Of a stretch of 64,000 nt of DNA, positions 41,849 to 49,569 are shown piece by piece. The position numbers and the translations under genes are program-made. This DNA is from Phascolarctobacterium succinatutens CAG:287 (GTDB taxonomy: Bacteria; Bacillota; Negativicutes; Acidaminococcales; Acidaminococcaceae): positions 5,422 to 69,421 of the forward strand of contig NZ_FR892810.1 of NCBI RefSeq assembly GCF_000434895.1. Direction: 5' to 3'. Every line of letters begins with the position of its first letter. Within the stretch, counting starts at the first letter, position 1. A model generated the notes under the pieces. It searched no databases. It had not been told where the DNA came from and was given only the letters and a program-made list of their open reading frames with translations.

Positions 41849-42871
41849 TTATTTTTTCAGCTCTGCCAGTTCCTTTTCCAGAGCCTTAATGCGCTTGAGC
41901 ATATCGCCCACCTTGCGCAAATTTGCTTCCTGGCGCAGCCATTCCTTCATTGGCATTGCAGGGAAGCCACCCATAACAGAGTTATCAGGAACATTGTTGG
42001 TAATGCCGGTTTTGCCACCAAATACGCAGTTGTTGCCAATGGTAATATGACCGACAGTACCAACCTGGCCAGCAAAGGTAACATTATTGCCAACAGTTAC
42101 GCTGCCGGAAATACCCACATGCGCAACAACAAGACAGTTTTCACCTAAGATATCGTTGTGGCCCAGATGTACCAGATTATCAATCTTGGTGCCCTTGCCA
42201 ACAATCGTGCTGTCCACGGTAGCACGGTCAATGCAGGTGTTGTTGCCAATCTCTACATCATCCTGCAGCACTACATTACCGGTTTGCAGCACCTTGCTGT
42301 GCTTGCCGTTCTGAGTAATATAGCCGAAGCCATCACCGCCGATAACAGAACCGGACTGCAGAATAACCCTGTCGCCCAGCACGCAATCCTCACGGATGGT
42401 GGTATTAGGATAAAGAGTGCAATCCTTGCCCATTTTTACGCGTTTGCCAACATAAGCGTGTGGATAAATAACGCAGCCGTCACCAATCTCAGCATCGTCC
42501 TCTACTACCGCAAAGGGTTGGATAGCAACATTGCTGCCGATTTTTGCTTTTTTGGATACATAAGCATAGGGACTGATAACGCGCTCTACCTTCTCCTGCG
42601 GGCGGAACAGCTCCAGCAGGGCAGCGAAAGCTGCACGCGGGTTAGCAACTCTGATAACCGGACGACCATCAAGCTCCGGATCCTCAGGGCTCAGAACCAT
42701 TACACCGGCCTTGCTGAGATGACAATGCTCTACATGAGGCGGCACAGCAAAGGAAATATCCTTCGGACCTGCCTCCACCAGTCCATTGACACCGGTAATG
42801 AGCAATTCGGGGTTATCATGCTCTACTGTACCTTTTAAAAACTCAGCTAATTCTTGTACACTCTTCTCCAT
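41849..42871 (-). CDS. lpxD: UDP-3-O-acylglucosamine N-acyltransferase LpxD
   Basis: A 340-residue protein with an N-terminal substrate domain (SVQELAEFLKG, NPRAAFAALLELF), then a left-handed beta-helix (YPNTTIREDCVLGDRVILQSGSVIG), DGFGYI and VHLGHNDILGENCLVVAHVGISG with the catalytic His. The C-terminal coiled coil is KRIKALEKELAELKK. It adds the second primary acyl chain. GGAGG lies upstream. Confidence 0.97.
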   Translation of the reverse strand: MEKSVQELAEFLKGTVEHDNPELLITGVNGLVEAGPKDISFAVPPHVEHCHLSKAGVMVLSPEDPELDGRPVIRVANPRAAFAALLELFRPQEKVERVISPYAYVSKKAKIGSNVAIQPFAVVEDDAEIGDGCVIYPHAYVGKRVKMGKDCTLYPNTTIREDCVLGDRVILQSGSVIGGDGFGYITQNGKHSKVLQTGNVVLQDDVEIGNNTCIDRATVDSTIVGKGTKIDNLVHLGHNDILGENCLVVAHVGISGSVTVGNNVTFAGQVGTVGHITIGNNCVFGGKTGITNNVPDNSVMGGFPAMPMKEWLRQEANLRKVGDMLKRIKALEKELAELKK

Positions 42872-42901
42872 TTCATACCTCCACCATAAAGCTACTTACG
42901 C

Positions 42902-42929
42902 AAAAAGCGGACGGACTACCCGCCCGCTT
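42902..42929 (-). terminator. Intrinsic terminator between the OmpH-like genes and lpxD
   Basis: AAGCGGACGG/CCGCCCGCTT (10-bp stem with one G-T pair, loop of 5) followed by TTTTTGCG on the minus strand, right after the 135-residue lipoprotein gene. Confidence 0.78.
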
Positions 42930-42940
42930 CAGGGTGCTGC

Positions 42941-43348
42941 TTATTTCATTTTTGCAATTACATCACTAGTAACATCAGTACCGCCTTGTGGAACAGCGCG
43001 CTTATCTAAAATAGCGCCCAGCTTTTTCTCATCGGAAACCTGCTTCAGTGCAGTATCCAGGCTGGCCTTCAGTTTATTTTGAGCCTCGCTTTGAATCAGC
43101 TTAGCCTTAGCACCATAATCTTCGGCAACCTTTTTGGCATCATCGCCGGTTTTGCCTGCCATATCCTTATCCATCTGGGTTTTCAGGTCAGTCATTTTTT
43201 TAGTAACATCTTCCTGAGTTGTTTTTACGATAGGAGCTTCAGCTTCAATCTTGCTCATATCAACAGTACCAAAATCAGCATTGCGTCCGCTGCAGCCAAA
43301 AGTAAACATAGATGCTGCAATCATCAAACCAGCAATAATTTTTTTCAT
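42941..43348 (-). CDS. Small OmpH-like lipoprotein
   Basis: A 135-residue protein with lipobox FTFGC near residue 19. A helical charged middle follows, and the tail DVTSDVIAKMK resembles the DITDEVAKAM tail of the OmpH protein at 44429-44914. It is probably a shortened lipid-anchored Skp-like chaperone paralogue. GAGG lies 9 bases before the ATG at 43348. Third of three OmpH-like genes in a row after BamA. Function by resemblance only. Confidence 0.7.
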   Translation of the reverse strand: MKKIIAGLMIAASMFTFGCSGRNADFGTVDMSKIEAEAPIVKTTQEDVTKKMTDLKTQMDKDMAGKTGDDAKKVAEDYGAKAKLIQSEAQNKLKASLDTALKQVSDEKKLGAILDKRAVPQGGTDVTSDVIAKMK

Positions 43349-43402
43349 AATTTTTAACCTCACTTAATTATAGCATGAATCAGGCCCGGGCACGTGAACG
43401 TA

Positions 43403-44323
43403 TCACGTCTTTTTTAAGGCCTTGATTATGGCATCGGTAATATCCTCCGCCTTCATATTAACTCTAAACTTATTAAAAACAATAGTATAACCGCGTTCAT
43501 GCGCCAGCTTCACAGCCTGACTTTCGATATCCTGATTGATTTGCTTCTTCAAGCTATCATTCTTCTCCTGCTGCTTATCAATTTCTCTGTCGATAACACT
43601 CAGCGCATTGTTTAAGGCCTTCGGTGCCGTATCAAGCATTTCCTTGTCGCGTTCCTCCGGCGATTTGAGCTGCTGCATAGCCTGAGCATGATACTTCTGT
43701 GCCATCTCACGCATCCGCTGCTCAGCCTGCTCTTTATAAGGCAGTACCTTGGCATCAACCAGGCGTCGTTTTTCCGCCTGCAGCTCACCAATCTGCACAC
43801 CACGCTCCTGCTGCAAATGCTGCAGCTGCTTTTCAACCGCCTGACGTTCATCAGGCTTCATTTTTACGGTCTCCAGCAGCGCGCGTAAATTAAACAGCTT
43901 CAGCTTATAGGCTTCTTCAACCTCTGTTTTGCGTGCAGCCAGCTTGCTGTCTGCTTCTGCCTCAGCCTGTGCTACAAACTTCTGTAGCTTAGCATTTTCA
44001 ATCTCCCTCTGTTCTACCATCCGGGTATTGAAATCAGCCTCCATGAAGCTTTGCTGGCTGAGCTGCCGCAGACTGCGCAGCTTATTCAAGCTGCTTAGCT
44101 GCGCCTTGGCCAACTCCTCCTGCCCCTTGCGCTTGTTCAGCAGATCCTGCAGGATTTTTTCGCCCTGCTCCAGCTTAGTATACTGAGGATGGGCGCTTAC
44201 CGCCTGCTCCCAGTTGATAACAGCAATTTTTTCCTGCGGTCCCCGGACATTGGTACTGCATGCCGAAATCAGCAGAGCAGCTGCAATAATAGCACTTATT
44301 TTTACCAGCTTGTTCTTCTTCAT
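43403..44323 (-). CDS. Long coiled-coil OmpH-like lipoprotein
   Basis: A 306-residue lipoprotein (lipobox LISAC, Cys22). IAVINWEQAVSAHPQY matches the first strand and helix of OmpH/Skp. About 200 residues of charged coiled coil follow, then the Skp-like tail GYTIVFNKFRVNMKAEDITDAIIKAL. About twice the length of normal Skp, so the tentacles would be longer. The ATG at 44323 has GGAGG 5 bases upstream. Second of three OmpH-like genes. Confidence 0.78.
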   Translation of the reverse strand: MKKNKLVKISAIIAAALLISACSTNVRGPQEKIAVINWEQAVSAHPQYTKLEQGEKILQDLLNKRKGQEELAKAQLSSLNKLRSLRQLSQQSFMEADFNTRMVEQREIENAKLQKFVAQAEAEADSKLAARKTEVEEAYKLKLFNLRALLETVKMKPDERQAVEKQLQHLQQERGVQIGELQAEKRRLVDAKVLPYKEQAEQRMREMAQKYHAQAMQQLKSPEERDKEMLDTAPKALNNALSVIDREIDKQQEKNDSLKKQINQDIESQAVKLAHERGYTIVFNKFRVNMKAEDITDAIIKALKKT

Positions 44324-44428
44324 TCCTGCCTCCAATAACATTGCTGTACATCCGTAAATACCGCGATTAAATTGACATTGCGCAAGGCAATCTGCCAACT
44401 TCAGAGCAGCAATGCGCTGCAGAAGCTG

Positions 44429-44914
44429 TTATTTTCCTGCCTGCATAGCCTTGGCAACCTCATCGGTAATATCTACACCGCCGAAAACAACAGTGTTCTT
44501 ATCTACTACAACTGCCAAACCTTTTTTGTCAGCAATCTTTTTGATGCTAGCTTCAATTTTCTTCAGTACGGGGTCCATAAGCTCTTTTTGCTTATTAGCC
44601 AGACGTTCCTGAGTCTGGGTATAGTACTTTCTCTTTTCTGCCTCATTCATGGTTTTGCTTTTCTCATTGAAATCCTTTTGGGCAGATTCGATTTCTTTGT
44701 TCATAGCTTCGTTAACTTTGCTCAAATCCGGGCTTTGTGCTACCAGCATCTGATAGTTAACTACACCGATAGCAGATTCGCTGGAGGCTGCAAAAGCACT
44801 CTTGCCAACACCGCTCTGCGTTACAGAAAGCGCAAAGCAGCCCAGTACAAAAATGGCTGCAATAAACAAGGAGATCAGTTTTACATTTTTAGGGTTACGC
44901 AATTTCTGCATCAT
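44429..44914 (-). CDS. OmpH/Skp family periplasmic chaperone
   Basis: A 161-residue protein with an N-terminal hydrophobic helix or signal peptide (LISLFIAAIFVLGCFALSV). IGVVNYQMLVAQSPD, a coiled coil and GLAVVVDKNTVVFGGVDITDEVAKAM are canonical OmpH/Skp elements. It holds unfolded outer-membrane proteins for BamA. It has its own promoter at 45030-45058. Confidence 0.92.
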   Translation of the reverse strand: MMQKLRNPKNVKLISLFIAAIFVLGCFALSVTQSGVGKSAFAASSESAIGVVNYQMLVAQSPDLSKVNEAMNKEIESAQKDFNEKSKTMNEAEKRKYYTQTQERLANKQKELMDPVLKKIEASIKKIADKKGLAVVVDKNTVVFGGVDITDEVAKAMQAGK

Positions 44915-45029
44915 AATCTAAATCCCTACCTTCTTTTCCTCATACAAAAATTCAGAAGCGGCAAGAGCAGAAAACAACAGTAAGCTGCTGTCATCTGCTT
45001 CTGTCCCGTCTGTTGCAATAATATATCTT

Positions 45030-45058
45030 ATTATATCAGTCTACGCTCATTCTTTCAA
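45030..45058 (-). promoter_or_regulatory. Promoter before the OmpH chaperone gene
   Basis: TTGAAA and TATAAT with a 17-base spacer and a TGA extension before the -10, on the minus strand. A leader of about 110 bases follows. Confidence 0.75.
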
Positions 45059-45064
45059 GAATTG

Positions 45065-46336
45065 CTACAGATTTCCTATAAGACGCAGGTAAAATTCCTG
45101 CCCGCCATAAATATATTCCGCACTTAGGAACTCATGAATACGGTAGCGCACGCCAAATTCGTTACGGTCATCACCGGAAAAATGTTCCGCCCGCAAGCGC
45201 CATTTAGGACTCAGGCAATATTCCAGACGGTAATTGTTGTCACCCATAGGCATACGCCGTACATAGCTCCAGCTGCTCTTGCCCCAATAATGCGTATAAC
45301 CGGTGCCGAAGCGCCACTGGACATCATCCAGGATAACCTCTGCCTCGCCAAAAATCTCGTCACGCGGCGAAATAAATTTACCAAGATGCGCCTTGCCGGA
45401 AAGGTTATCCTTATCACGGCCGATATCACCATAGCCTTCAAACCAGATTTTGTAATCATCTGATTCAATCATAATGCTGACACCCAGATCCGCACCCGGG
45501 GTGATTTTCACCTGTGGCCGCAGCTGATAGTTTTTTACCTCCGGTTCAGTCATAAGCTTCTCTAAAAGCTGCTGCTCCAGCTCCTGTCGGTGCCGCTGCA
45601 CATAAGCCACCGGCAAGCCGCGCAGCTTGTCGCACTCACCGGCATATTTGTACTTCATCTGCATCAAAAGCACATTGGGAATATCCTCACTGCGCAGCTC
45701 ATAGCGAATGTCGCGCACCAACTGCCCTACGGGATAGATAACAACCTGCACTACAGTGCGTCCGTCCTCCTGCAGCACGTCAACAGCCGGCTTAAATTCA
45801 GGCAGCTGTGCCTGCACCTCGCTGCGTACCAGCTTGCGCAGTACGCCGCCAGCCCAGTCACCTGCATCTACCGAGGCACCGCTGATGGCCTGCTCCAGCT
45901 GAGCCTGCAGCGCCGGAATACGCCGCTCAAGCAAAGCTGCTGTCTGCGGCTCTACGCCGGAAAACTGCAAATCGATAAAGGGCTTTTCGATAACCTTGTT
46001 CCAGGGACGTGCATACAAGCACACCTGTGTCGCTTCACCTACATCAAGCTGAACATCAGTCAGCTCGTAGCCGGTAAATACCCTGTCACCGATTTCCGTC
46101 AGCAACCTGGCATAATCCTCCCTGGCTGCAGCAATTTTCACCGCATCCTTATCAAGAAACAGCTGGTCTGCGACCACCTGCATGCTATCGCTCATCTTTT
46201 GCAGCAGCAGCTGGCTGGTGCCACCGTTTGTATCTATAACCTGCACCTCTACTCTGTTAACCGGTGCAGAAAAAGCATGCTGCAATGGCAAGATGCTTGT
46301 CATTGCAGCACAGAACAGAATCTTATTCAGCTTCAT
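45065..46336 (-). CDS. Unrecognised exported outer-membrane-type protein of the BamA operon
   Basis: A 423-residue protein with signal peptide MKLNKILFCAAMTSILPLQHAFSA. Residues about 25-270 are mixed alpha/beta. The C-terminal 150 residues alternate polar and hydrophobic with many aromatic residues (KIWFEGYGDIG, VQWRFGTGYTHYW, FGVRYRIHEFLSAEYIYGG), like antiparallel outer-membrane strands. I do not recognise a named family. It is 22 bases downstream of BamA in the same direction, so a role in OM assembly or as a BamA partner is plausible. A strong -10/-35 follows it for OmpH. Confidence 0.7.
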   Translation of the reverse strand: MKLNKILFCAAMTSILPLQHAFSAPVNRVEVQVIDTNGGTSQLLLQKMSDSMQVVADQLFLDKDAVKIAAAREDYARLLTEIGDRVFTGYELTDVQLDVGEATQVCLYARPWNKVIEKPFIDLQFSGVEPQTAALLERRIPALQAQLEQAISGASVDAGDWAGGVLRKLVRSEVQAQLPEFKPAVDVLQEDGRTVVQVVIYPVGQLVRDIRYELRSEDIPNVLLMQMKYKYAGECDKLRGLPVAYVQRHRQELEQQLLEKLMTEPEVKNYQLRPQVKITPGADLGVSIMIESDDYKIWFEGYGDIGRDKDNLSGKAHLGKFISPRDEIFGEAEVILDDVQWRFGTGYTHYWGKSSWSYVRRMPMGDNNYRLEYCLSPKWRLRAEHFSGDDRNEFGVRYRIHEFLSAEYIYGGQEFYLRLIGNL

Positions 46337-46358
46337 AGCCTAAATATTCTCCGCAAAA

Positions 46359-48224
46359 TCAGAACTGTCCACCAAAGCTGAAGTGGAATTTGCCGCCATC
46401 TTCACCATAGCCATAGTCCAGCTTAACCGGTCCCAAAGGAGAGTTGATACGCAGGCCTACGCCGTAGCTGTTCTTGAGCAGGCCCATATCAAATTCATCC
46501 TCATGACGTTTATCCCAGGCATAACCGTTATCGGTGAAGAGCACGCCCTGTACCTTCTTGACAATCGGGAAGCGGTATTCCAAAGTAGCCTTCAGCATGC
46601 TGTTGCCGCGGAACTGGTCATCCTCGTAGCCACGCAGGGTATCGCTGCCGCCCATGGTGAAGCGTTGAGACAACGGCATATCGCCGCTGGCATAGCCTAC
46701 ACCCAGGTTCAGTGCCCAAACGCTTTCGCCGCCTGCACGATAGTAATAGCGCCAATCAGCGGTCCATTTGGTGAAGTCAAAGTCACCGCCCATGCCGCCG
46801 GCCCATTCTACGCTGTAGCCGATGCGCTTACCTTCATGCGGATCATAGATGTTGTCGCGGGAATCATATACACGGCCGAAGGTAATACTGCGGGTAACAC
46901 CAAAGTTTTCCTTACGGCGTTCACGATAATCTTCAGGCATCCAGTCCTTCTCAAATTTATCACTTTTGTTAAATCCAGGTTCGTAATATTGGTTAGAATC
47001 GCCTTCGTAGCCGTCAGCTTCGCCCTTGTAGATATCATCACGGTTTTTAAGCGTAATGTAGTTACTTACGAACTCATTATGGGTTTTACGGCTGAAGGTA
47101 ATTTCCTGACCGCGACGCTTTTTGTCGTAGCGGGCAATTTCGTCACCATCGATATTGTAATCGGCATATTCGTTAGTGATATCATAAAGGTTAATGGTAG
47201 CACTGGTTTCCTTGTCGTCCAGCCAGGGGCGGGTATAGCTGAAGTCATAGTTCTTGTTATCCTCACCGCCGAACTCCCAGCGTACATTAATCTTATCGCC
47301 AATACCGCGGAAGTTCTTATCACCGATAGAAACCATACCGACAAAGCCGTCAGCATTACTGTAGCCTGCGCCAATGCCAAAGGTACCGGTGTTCATTTCT
47401 ACTACCGAAATCTCCACCTCAACGCCGTTAGGCTCACGGCCAGGGTTCAGCTTGATGTTAACGTCTTCAAAATAGCCCAGGTTATAGACACGCTGCATGC
47501 TGCGGCGTGCAGCCTTGGCATTAAAGGGTTCGCCCTTTTTCAGCTTCATTTCACGGGTAACAACATAATCCTTTGTCTTAACATTACCCTTAACCTTAAA
47601 GCCTTCTACGATGCCCTCGTTGGCAGTAACCTTCAAGGTACCGTCCGGCTCCATATGCACGTCAGTAACACGCGCCAGGATATAGCCGTTGGAACGGTAT
47701 TCCTCCTCCAGCTTCTGGACGCATTTATTGATATCCTTCAGGTTAGCAATCTTACCCTGCTCCAGGTCAAAGAAGCCTGCCACCTTCTGCTTATTCAGCA
47801 CAGTGTTGCCCTCAACCTCAGTTTTCTGGTAAACGGGGTTTTCCATCACATGATAGATTACCTGTACGCCTTCCGGAACCAGCTTGAATTCCGGGCGCAG
47901 GTCATAGAACCAGCCCATGTCATAAATAGCACTCAAATCCTCGCTCAGGCCAGCTTCAGTAAATTGCATGCCAGGCTTGGTTTTCAAAGCAGCAGCAATC
48001 TCTGCCTCAGGCACAGTCTTATTACCGGCAATAATCTGCTTGGTAATGGTCTTTCCCAAATATGGTGCCAGGCTTGTTTCTTGCTGGCTTTCCGGTGCAG
48101 TCTGCGTTACAGAGGTACCAGCACCTGCAGCAGGTGTCGGGATTTCTTCGGCGTAAACAGGAGCAGCCAGCAGCATTGCTGCCAGGCCTACTGTCAAAGG
48201 CCGCCATAAGTATTGTTTCTTCAA
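46359..48224 (-). CDS. bamA: Outer-membrane assembly factor BamA
   Basis: A 621-residue protein with signal peptide MKKQYLWRPLTVGLAAMLLAAPVYA, a Pro/Thr linker and about three POTRA domains (residues about 45-280). E. coli BamA has five. A 16-strand-type barrel follows with the lid motif TLRGYEDDQFRG, ending FGGQF. The TTG at 48224 has GAGGAGG 7 bases upstream and gives a proper signal peptide; an ATG at 48248 would add a charged extension. It inserts barrel proteins into the outer membrane. Confidence 0.94.
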   Translation of the reverse strand: MKKQYLWRPLTVGLAAMLLAAPVYAEEIPTPAAGAGTSVTQTAPESQQETSLAPYLGKTITKQIIAGNKTVPEAEIAAALKTKPGMQFTEAGLSEDLSAIYDMGWFYDLRPEFKLVPEGVQVIYHVMENPVYQKTEVEGNTVLNKQKVAGFFDLEQGKIANLKDINKCVQKLEEEYRSNGYILARVTDVHMEPDGTLKVTANEGIVEGFKVKGNVKTKDYVVTREMKLKKGEPFNAKAARRSMQRVYNLGYFEDVNIKLNPGREPNGVEVEISVVEMNTGTFGIGAGYSNADGFVGMVSIGDKNFRGIGDKINVRWEFGGEDNKNYDFSYTRPWLDDKETSATINLYDITNEYADYNIDGDEIARYDKKRRGQEITFSRKTHNEFVSNYITLKNRDDIYKGEADGYEGDSNQYYEPGFNKSDKFEKDWMPEDYRERRKENFGVTRSITFGRVYDSRDNIYDPHEGKRIGYSVEWAGGMGGDFDFTKWTADWRYYYRAGGESVWALNLGVGYASGDMPLSQRFTMGGSDTLRGYEDDQFRGNSMLKATLEYRFPIVKKVQGVLFTDNGYAWDKRHEDEFDMGLLKNSYGVGLRINSPLGPVKLDYGYGEDGGKFHFSFGGQF

Positions 48225-48244
48225 TCGATATTCCTCCTCATGAT

Positions 48245-48736
48245 TCATTTAGAGTCACTCAACTCAACTCGCGCTGACTGCACTAATTTGTGCATATCGG
48301 CTTTAGATATAGTAACACGGTCGGAAGCGCCTTGCTTCTCCCGTACCGGTGTATCCTTAGCAGGCTGTTTCTGTATAGCTGCAGTCTTGGGCACAGAATC
48401 CTGTACCGGCATTTTCTGCTCCGGCTTAACCACGGGTGCTGCCGCAGGCGGCGGCAACACGGCCTGCGCCTTGGCACGGTAATGGTTTCTGGCAAAACAC
48501 CAGCCGCCAAAACCAGCAGCTACTAACAAAAATGCTGCACAGACTGCCAGAACCTGACGGTTCCAGCTCCAGGGGCGGTCCTTTTTCCGACGCAGGTTTT
48601 TCAGCTCGGCCTCCGCCAGCATCAAATCAAGCTCGCCCCGTATATCCTTATTATCCATAAAGCTTTGCTCCGCCTTATCCAGACTACTTTTTATGCAGCG
48701 AATGCGATGGAACAATGTGCGGCTTGGCTGCGTCAT
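48245..48736 (-). CDS. Single-pass membrane protein of unknown function
   Basis: A 163-residue protein. A helical cytoplasmic part (1-58, DIRGELDLMLAEAELKNLRRKKDR) is followed by one membrane helix (VLAVCAAFLLVAAGFGGW) and a Pro/Ala/Lys-rich exported tail. It ends next to the BamA start (4-base overlap with the longest possible BamA frame). AAAGGGG lies upstream. No family recognised. The position between the sigma factor and BamA suggests envelope assembly or sigma control (inference). Confidence 0.7.
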   Translation of the reverse strand: MTQPSRTLFHRIRCIKSSLDKAEQSFMDNKDIRGELDLMLAEAELKNLRRKKDRPWSWNRQVLAVCAAFLLVAAGFGGWCFARNHYRAKAQAVLPPPAAAPVVKPEQKMPVQDSVPKTAAIQKQPAKDTPVREKQGASDRVTISKADMHKLVQSARVELSDSK

Positions 48737-48893
48737 GCTTTTACCCCTTTCTGTACATAATTGTTTTTAATAACTATGTCTTATATAATCAGCTGACGTC
48801 CTGTATTTTCACAAGCCATTTAAGATGATTACAGCAGATTTAGTAAGGCTAACTGGCAATTTCGCTATTTTTCGTCATATATTGACTTATATA

Positions 48894-49529
48894 TTATTCC
48901 TTGTTAAATTCATGGATGAAGCGTGAAAGCATGCCGCGGATGCGACGAACTCCCTGCTTCTGCAGGCGGTAAACATGACCGAGGCTTACATCAATAGCGT
49001 CGGCAACTGCCTGCGCCGGCCTGTCCTCCAGATACATGCCCTGCAGCACCTGCTGCTCCTTCAGCGGCAGGCGGTCCATAGCCTGCGCCACCTTTTCGCA
49101 AAGCAGCTGCTGTTCGGCAACCTCGCTGGGCGAAGCCAGCTCCGAAGGCAACGCATCACTGAGGGTAAAACCATTGGACAATTCACTGTCCAGGTAAAGC
49201 ATGCCCTTTTCTGAGCTTTTCCTCAGATAATCCACCATGCTTCCCTTAATGCGATAGGAAGCAAACAGGCTGAAGGCTACCTGCCGCTTGTAATCGTAGC
49301 TTTCTGCAGCCTCCAGCAGGCCAACCATGCCCTCCTGAATCAGCTCCATTGTCTCTGCCTCCGGCAGCCTGAAGCTGGCAGCAATTTTAAAAACTAACGG
49401 CTGATAAGCCGTCATCAGGCGTTGGTGCGCCGCTTCGTCACCGTCAGCATCACGCCGCCAAAGCTCCAGCTCTTCCTCCGGCTCCAGCAGCAAAGTCTTT
49501 CTCAGCTCTTCCAAATAGCCTTGCAGCAT
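48894..49529 (-). CDS. Sigma-70 family RNA polymerase sigma factor
   Basis: A 211-residue protein with region 2 (YQPLVFKIAASFRLPEAETMELIQEGMVGLLEAAESYDYKRQVAFSLFASYRIKGSMVDYLRK) and region 4 (LPLKEQQVLQGMYLEDRPAQAVADAIDVSLGHVYRLQKQGVRRIR). It lacks region 1 and looks like a small group-3 alternative sigma factor. The ATG at 49529 has GGGAGGTG 6 bases upstream. No anti-sigma factor is obvious, unless the membrane protein at 48245 acts as one. Its place between TamB and BamA suggests envelope gene control. Confidence 0.9.
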   Translation of the reverse strand: MLQGYLEELRKTLLLEPEEELELWRRDADGDEAAHQRLMTAYQPLVFKIAASFRLPEAETMELIQEGMVGLLEAAESYDYKRQVAFSLFASYRIKGSMVDYLRKSSEKGMLYLDSELSNGFTLSDALPSELASPSEVAEQQLLCEKVAQAMDRLPLKEQQVLQGMYLEDRPAQAVADAIDVSLGHVYRLQKQGVRRIRGMLSRFIHEFNKE

Positions 49530-49569
49530 CTGTTCACCTCCCTTCTTATCTACATTTGCACAGCAATGC

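Noticed and set aside
46383..48209. 608-codon open frame opposite bamA
   Set aside because: It lies exactly antisense to a well-supported BamA gene, lacks a ribosome site, and its translation is low in charged-domain features and unlike any family; it follows from the codon bias of bamA.
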